From: Candidatus Bipolaricaulota bacterium
GTDB lineage: Bacteria > Bipolaricaulota > Bipolaricaulia > Bipolaricaulales > Bipolaricaulaceae
Direction: 5' to 3'
Length of the DNA stretch: 8,879 nt
Assembly (NCBI GenBank): GCA_021129895.1
Contig: JAJOKL010000122.1
Coordinates: forward strand, 1 to 8,879
Under the pieces are notes generated by a model. It did not search any database. It saw nothing but the letters and a program-made list of their open reading frames with translations, and was not told the origin of the DNA. Of the stretch, positions 5,661-8,879 are shown in pieces. Numbering within the stretch: position 1 is the stretch's first letter; every line of letters starts with the position of its first letter. The translations under genes and the position numbers were made by a program.

Positions 5661-6204
5661 GTCTCGCCCCCTCCAACGCCGGGATCAGGGCCTGGGCCCC
5701 GCGCCCCAGCCTGCGGGCACAGGAAAGCGCCCTTCCCGCCCAAAAAGCCGCCGGCCTCGCCGAAAGGTCCTCCCACAGGGCATCCAGCACGCAGCGCAGG
5801 ATCAGGAACGGCAGCCCCTGAGAGGAAAGCTCCCGGGCGAGGTGGGCCGATTCCATGTCCACCGCCAGCGCATCCGGAGCAAGACGCACCTTCTCCTCCG
5901 GGCCCGCCGGGGCACCAACCGTGGCCACCGGCCCCACCTTCACCCCCGCTAGCGCCGCTTTCGCCCTCGTAACCAGCTCTTGTGGCACCCGAACTTCCCC
6001 CGCGGAGTCGGCCAGCACCAAGTCCCCCGGGGAAAGCCCGGCCCGGGTCGCCCCGCAGAACCCCACCACCAGGACCCCGGCTGGCCTTTCCTTGTCCAAG
6101 ATTTCCGCCAAGCGCGCAGGGGCCCTCTCCCCCACCCCCAGGGCAGCCCGCGGCCGGGGCGCAAACAGGAGCTCGGTCCGGAGGGCTGCCACCGTGAGCA
6201 CCAC
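5656..6204 (-). CDS. hpnG: Hopanoid-associated nucleosidase/phosphorylase HpnG
   Basis: A 182-residue member of the purine nucleoside phosphorylase/nucleosidase superfamily. Family hallmarks are VGFCGAT (47-53), LSPGDLVLAD (57-66), VDMESAHLAR (115-124) with Asp116-Met-Glu118, and LILRCVLDA (134-142) with Asp141 as the likely catalytic acid. In hopanoid clusters HpnG releases adenine from adenosylhopane to give the (phospho)ribosylhopane route to bacteriohopanetetrol. The superfamily alone would also allow an MTA/SAH nucleosidase, but direct linkage to hpnH and the cyclase makes HpnG the better call. It is somewhat shorter than typical HpnG. The GTG at 6204 immediately follows the hpnH TAA, with GGAGGTG 6 nt upstream (6217-6211). 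Its stop overlaps the ispG start. Confidence 0.88.
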   Translation of the reverse strand: MVLTVAALRTELLFAPRPRAALGVGERAPARLAEILDKERPAGVLVVGFCGATRAGLSPGDLVLADSAGEVRVPQELVTRAKAALAGVKVGPVATVGAPAGPEEKVRLAPDALAVDMESAHLARELSSQGLPFLILRCVLDALWEDLSARPAAFWAGRALSCARRLGRGAQALIPALEGARP

Positions 6205-7215
6205 TTACCCCACCTCCACCTTGGGCCGCATCAGGAGCTTCCAGGGGTGGTTCACCGCGTCCAACACGCTCTGGGGCTCGAAGCCCGAGTGGAGCATGCA
6301 GCCGGCGCAGCGGGGGTCCCGCCCAGGGCCGTACCTCTCCCACAGCGCCGGGTCCAAAAGCTCGGTCAGGTCCTGAACGTGCTCGTCGGCGACGAGGTAG
6401 CAGGGCTTTCTCCAGCCGAGCACGGTGTAGGTGGGGATGGCCCACGCCGCGCACTCGCGGTACTCCCGGTAGCCCCGCAGAAAGTCCAGGAACAGGGGGT
6501 TGTCGTAGAAGGGGAACCTCTCGTTCCCGTTCAAGAGCGCCCGGAAGACCTTGAAGGACTCCCGCTTCTGGAGGAAAAGCTCCTTCTCGGGGACGGTCTC
6601 GTGGGCGTACCCCGGCGAGAGCATCAGGCCCTCCACCCCGAGCTGCGCCAGTTCCCGGAAGAGGGCCTTCAGGTCCGGCACGTCGGAGCCGTGGAACACG
6701 GTGGTGTTGGTGCACACCCGGAACCCCCGGGCGATCGCGTCCCCGATGGCGGCGATGGCCTCCCGGTAGGCCCCCGGCCGCTGGGTCACCTGGTCGTGCA
6801 CCTTTTCCGTGCCATCGAGGTGCACCACGAAACACAGGCGCCTATTCGACCTGAACTTGTCCAGGGATTCCCGCAGGAGGAGGCCGTTTGTGCACAGATA
6901 CACCCAGCGGCGCTGCTCGATGAGGCCCTGCACGATATCAGAGATCCCCGGATGAAGCAGCGGTTCACCCCCGGAGACGGACACCACTGGGGCCCCGGCG
7001 GCCTCCGCCGCCTGGAGGGCCTCGTCCACCGGCATCCTCAGGTCCATCACGTCCCGGTATTCCCGTACCCGGCCGCAGCCGATGCATCTCAGGTTGCAAG
7101 CCTCCAGGGGCTCGAGCATGAGCACCATCGGGAAGAGCTTCCCCCTTTCGGGCCACCTCCTCCGGGGGAGGAGGTACTTCGCCAGTTCCAGCGTCATCGC
7201 CATCGGCCTTGACAT
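6205..7215 (-). CDS. hpnH: Adenosylhopane-forming radical SAM enzyme HpnH
   Basis: A 336-residue radical SAM protein. The cluster motif CxxxCxxC is Cys40, Cys44 and Cys47 (ACNLRCIGCG), and the SAM-binding SGGEPLLHP is at 81-89. The C-terminal region has the HpnH-type pattern GWRKPCYL (267-274), ERYGPGRDPRCAGCMLHSG (about 293-311, Cys303 and Cys306) and a closing HPWKLL. HpnH joins the 5'-deoxyadenosyl radical to hopene, making adenosylhopane, the first committed step to C35 extended hopanoids. The ATG at 7215 directly follows the TAG of the prenyl synthase gene with no gap; the ribosome-binding site is weak (AAAGGATG), and Met5 and Met7 are alternative starts. hpnG follows immediately, so the enzyme making adenosylhopane and the one consuming it are coupled. 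Confidence 0.95.
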   Translation of the reverse strand: MSRPMAMTLELAKYLLPRRRWPERGKLFPMVLMLEPLEACNLRCIGCGRVREYRDVMDLRMPVDEALQAAEAAGAPVVSVSGGEPLLHPGISDIVQGLIEQRRWVYLCTNGLLLRESLDKFRSNRRLCFVVHLDGTEKVHDQVTQRPGAYREAIAAIGDAIARGFRVCTNTTVFHGSDVPDLKALFRELAQLGVEGLMLSPGYAHETVPEKELFLQKRESFKVFRALLNGNERFPFYDNPLFLDFLRGYREYRECAAWAIPTYTVLGWRKPCYLVADEHVQDLTELLDPALWERYGPGRDPRCAGCMLHSGFEPQSVLDAVNHPWKLLMRPKVEVG

Positions 7216-8211
7216 CTACGCCATCCTTTCCGCCAGGAAAGAGATCAGCTCCGCGAACATCCCCTTCGCCTCAGGGGTCCAGGGGAGCCTTTCCGCCGCC
7301 GTCTGGGCCTCTCGCACGTATTTCCTGGCCTCTGCCTCGGTCGCCTCCCGCACCCCCAGGGCAGAAAATTTCTCTAATATTTCGGCCACCGGGACCGGCT
7401 CCCGCGCCAGGAGCTCCGCCAGGGCCGGGTCCCGCTCCAAGGCGAAGGCCACCGGGAAGGAGCGCTTTTTTCGCACCAGGTCGCTTCCGGCTGGTTTTCC
7501 GGTCACCTCAGGATCCCCCCAGATCCCCAGGAAGTCGTCCCGGATCTGGAACGCCAAGCCCAGTGTCTCCCCGAGCTCCCGAAGCTCTTCCCGCAGCCCC
7601 TCATCCGCACCGGCGGCGATCCCCCCCAGCTCCAGGGCGCAGCCGAGCAGGGCCCCGGCCTTCCGGCGGGCCATCTCCAGGTACCTTTGCACCCCCCCAT
7701 CTTGGGTTCCTTCCAATGCCAGGTCCTGTACCTGGCCCTCGATCATGCGGAAGGTGGCGGAAAGCAGGGCCTCCTGGGCGGCGATGACCGCCGCGGGCGG
7801 GAGCACCTCTTTCGCCCTGAGCGCCGTACGCAAGGCCAACACCAACAGGCCGTCCCCGGCGTTTATGGCCTGGCCAGTTCCAAAAACCTTCCAGGCGGTG
7901 GGCCTCCCCCGCCGCAGCTCGTCCCCGTCCTGGATGTCGTCGTGTACCAACGAGAAGTTGTGGACGAGCTCCAGGGCACAGGCCAGGGGCAGGACCTTTT
8001 CAATTTCCTCCCCCAACGCCTCGCAGGAGAAGCAGACCAGGGCGGGGCGGAGGAGCTTTCCTCCGATCCCAGGGCCAGGCTCGCCACCGGGTCCCTCCAG
8101 GCCCATGGGGTAGCGAAGGAGCTTCCACAGCTCCCCGTCCCCTTGCAAGGTCCGGGAGAGAGCATCCAAGATCTCGGCTCGATAGCGGGACAGGATTGTG
8201 ACCTCAGCCAC
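7216..8211 (-). CDS. Short-chain trans-polyprenyl diphosphate synthase
   Basis: A 331-residue all-alpha isoprenyl diphosphate synthase that condenses IPP with allylic diphosphates. Visible motifs are GGKLLRP (50-56), the first Asp-rich motif DDIQD (91-95), RRGRPTAW (100-107), and the second Asp-rich region QIRDDFLGIWGD (222-233) followed by GKPAGSDLVRKKRSFP (238-253). The residue five positions before DDIQD is Phe86 and there is no insertion in that motif, which in known families points to short products (C15-C20). Farnesyl diphosphate for squalene is the likely output here, but chain length cannot be proved from motifs. The GTG at 8211 has GGAGGTG at 8222-8216 and overlaps the end of the response regulator gene by 8 nt. 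Its place before hpnH resembles the prenyl synthase found in Streptomyces hopanoid clusters. Confidence 0.93.
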   Translation of the reverse strand: MAEVTILSRYRAEILDALSRTLQGDGELWKLLRYPMGLEGPGGEPGPGIGGKLLRPALVCFSCEALGEEIEKVLPLACALELVHNFSLVHDDIQDGDELRRGRPTAWKVFGTGQAINAGDGLLVLALRTALRAKEVLPPAAVIAAQEALLSATFRMIEGQVQDLALEGTQDGGVQRYLEMARRKAGALLGCALELGGIAAGADEGLREELRELGETLGLAFQIRDDFLGIWGDPEVTGKPAGSDLVRKKRSFPVAFALERDPALAELLAREPVPVAEILEKFSALGVREATEAEARKYVREAQTAAERLPWTPEAKGMFAELISFLAERMA

Positions 8212-8818
8212 TTGGCACCTCCGGCACCCGCACCAGCCCTAGCTCCAGGGCGGCCCGCACCAGCTCCGCGGTGGAGTGGACGGAGAGCTTCCTCATGGCG
8301 GAGGCCTTGTGGGCCCGCACCGTGGCCGGCGAGCGGGAGAGGAGCCGGGCGATCTCCGACAGTTTCCTGCCTTCGGCGATGAGCTGCACCACCTCCCGCT
8401 CCCGGGGGGTGAGGGGCACCCCAGCGGCCTCCCCGGGGGCCGCGAGCAGGGTCTCGCCCCGGGCGGCCCGCAGCACCGCGTCCACGATCGCCTTGGGGGC
8501 GTCCCCCTTGAGCAGGTAGGCCGCCGCCCCGGCAGAAGCCGCCTCGGCCCGCCAGGCCGGATCGTCGAACATGGAGATCAGCACCACGTTCACCTGGGGG
8601 AGCCGGCGGCGGATCCGACGACAGAGCTCTATTCCAGAAAGGCTCGGCAGGGCCACGTCCACCACTGCCACCTCCGGGAGGAGCTGGCGGATCAGACGCG
8701 GGGCAGCCCGGCCATCGGCCTCCTCACCCACCACCTCCACCCCAGCGGCCGTGAGGACGGCCCTCAGCCCCTCCCGGGCCACCGGGTGGTCGTCCACGAT
8801 CACCGCACGCACAGGCAT
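8204..8818 (-). CDS. NarL/FixJ-type response regulator
   Basis: A 204-residue two-domain regulator. The receiver domain (about 1-120) has the acidic pair Asp9-Asp10, phosphoacceptor Asp54 (AVVDVALPSLSG), the switch Ser82 (LISMF) and Lys104 (YLLKG), so all phosphorylation residues are intact. A LuxR-type helix-turn-helix (about 134-197) follows, with LTPREREVVQLIAEGRKLSEIA and SPATVRAHKASAMRKL. It would bind DNA as a phosphorylated dimer. No sensor kinase is in the window; one may lie just upstream beyond 8879. The ATG at 8818 has only a weak purine-rich AAAGAG upstream. Overlap with the prenyl synthase gene makes it the first visible gene of the hopanoid operon, so control of that operon is a reasonable inference, though the target is unknown. 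Confidence 0.95.
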   Translation of the reverse strand: MPVRAVIVDDHPVAREGLRAVLTAAGVEVVGEEADGRAAPRLIRQLLPEVAVVDVALPSLSGIELCRRIRRRLPQVNVVLISMFDDPAWRAEAASAGAAAYLLKGDAPKAIVDAVLRAARGETLLAAPGEAAGVPLTPREREVVQLIAEGRKLSEIARLLSRSPATVRAHKASAMRKLSVHSTAELVRAALELGLVRVPEVPSG

Positions 8819-8879
8819 CTCTTTCGGATGTTAACGCCTCCAGAAGCGCACCACGATCGGGGGAGTGCATTAACGGGCC
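8819..8879. other. Upstream edge region ahead of the response regulator gene
   Basis: These 61 bp contain no convincing promoter or terminator. On the minus strand CGTTAA occurs twice, 39 bp apart. An upstream gene could end at the TAA at 8872-8870, but too little sequence is present to identify it. Confidence 0.4.

Noticed and set aside
5660..6835. N-terminal extension of IspG to 750 residues
   Set aside because: It overlaps hpnG and hpnH in a different frame and shows only shadow composition. The GTG at 5659 overlaps the hpnG stop as expected for coupled genes.
5980..8113. Long plus-strand open frames (410 and 343 residues) opposite hpnH and the prenyl synthase
   Set aside because: They are antisense to strongly supported genes and lack motifs; composition is that of shadows.

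Overview
The window is a compact, very G+C-rich piece of bacterial chromosome in which every supportable gene lies on the minus strand, so transcription runs from high to low coordinates. Shine-Dalgarno sites, frequent GTG starts and near-total coding density fit a bacterium. The taxon cannot be fixed from this sequence. A hopanoid and MEP-pathway gene set occurs in several phyla, such as Actinobacteria, Acidobacteria and proteobacteria, and in uncultured thermophile lineages.

Positions 8818 to 865 hold nine genes that overlap or abut, almost certainly one operon: a NarL/FixJ response regulator, a short-chain polyprenyl diphosphate synthase, hpnH (adenosylhopane-forming radical SAM enzyme), hpnG (adenosylhopane nucleosidase/phosphorylase), ispG, squalene-hopene cyclase, ispH, a YjbQ/UPF0047 protein and a small cysteine-rich DUF116 protein. 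IspG and IspH make the C5 units (IPP/DMAPP). The prenyl synthase condenses them into allylic diphosphates. Squalene synthesis itself (HpnC/D/E or squalene synthase) is not in the window. The cyclase makes hopene, HpnH adds the adenosyl group and HpnG removes adenine, giving the ribosyl side chain of C35 hopanoids. The last two genes have no established role in this pathway.

Below the operon is a 57-bp gap holding a near-consensus sigma-70 promoter (TTGACC, 17 bp, TATAAT). It drives a separate DeoR-family repressor gene at 807-19.

The least ordinary signal is a set of 7-bp tandem repeats, CGTGACG or close variants, at three consecutive gene junctions: hpnG/ispG, ispG/shc and shc/ispH. At shc/ispH four perfect copies lie between an excellent Shine-Dalgarno sequence and the ispH start codon. 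Removing them would restore ideal spacing. At ispG/shc the repeats encode the first ~24 residues of the cyclase and form an 11-bp inverted repeat. They could be selfish or slippage-derived repeats, or could tune translation of the cyclase and IspH.
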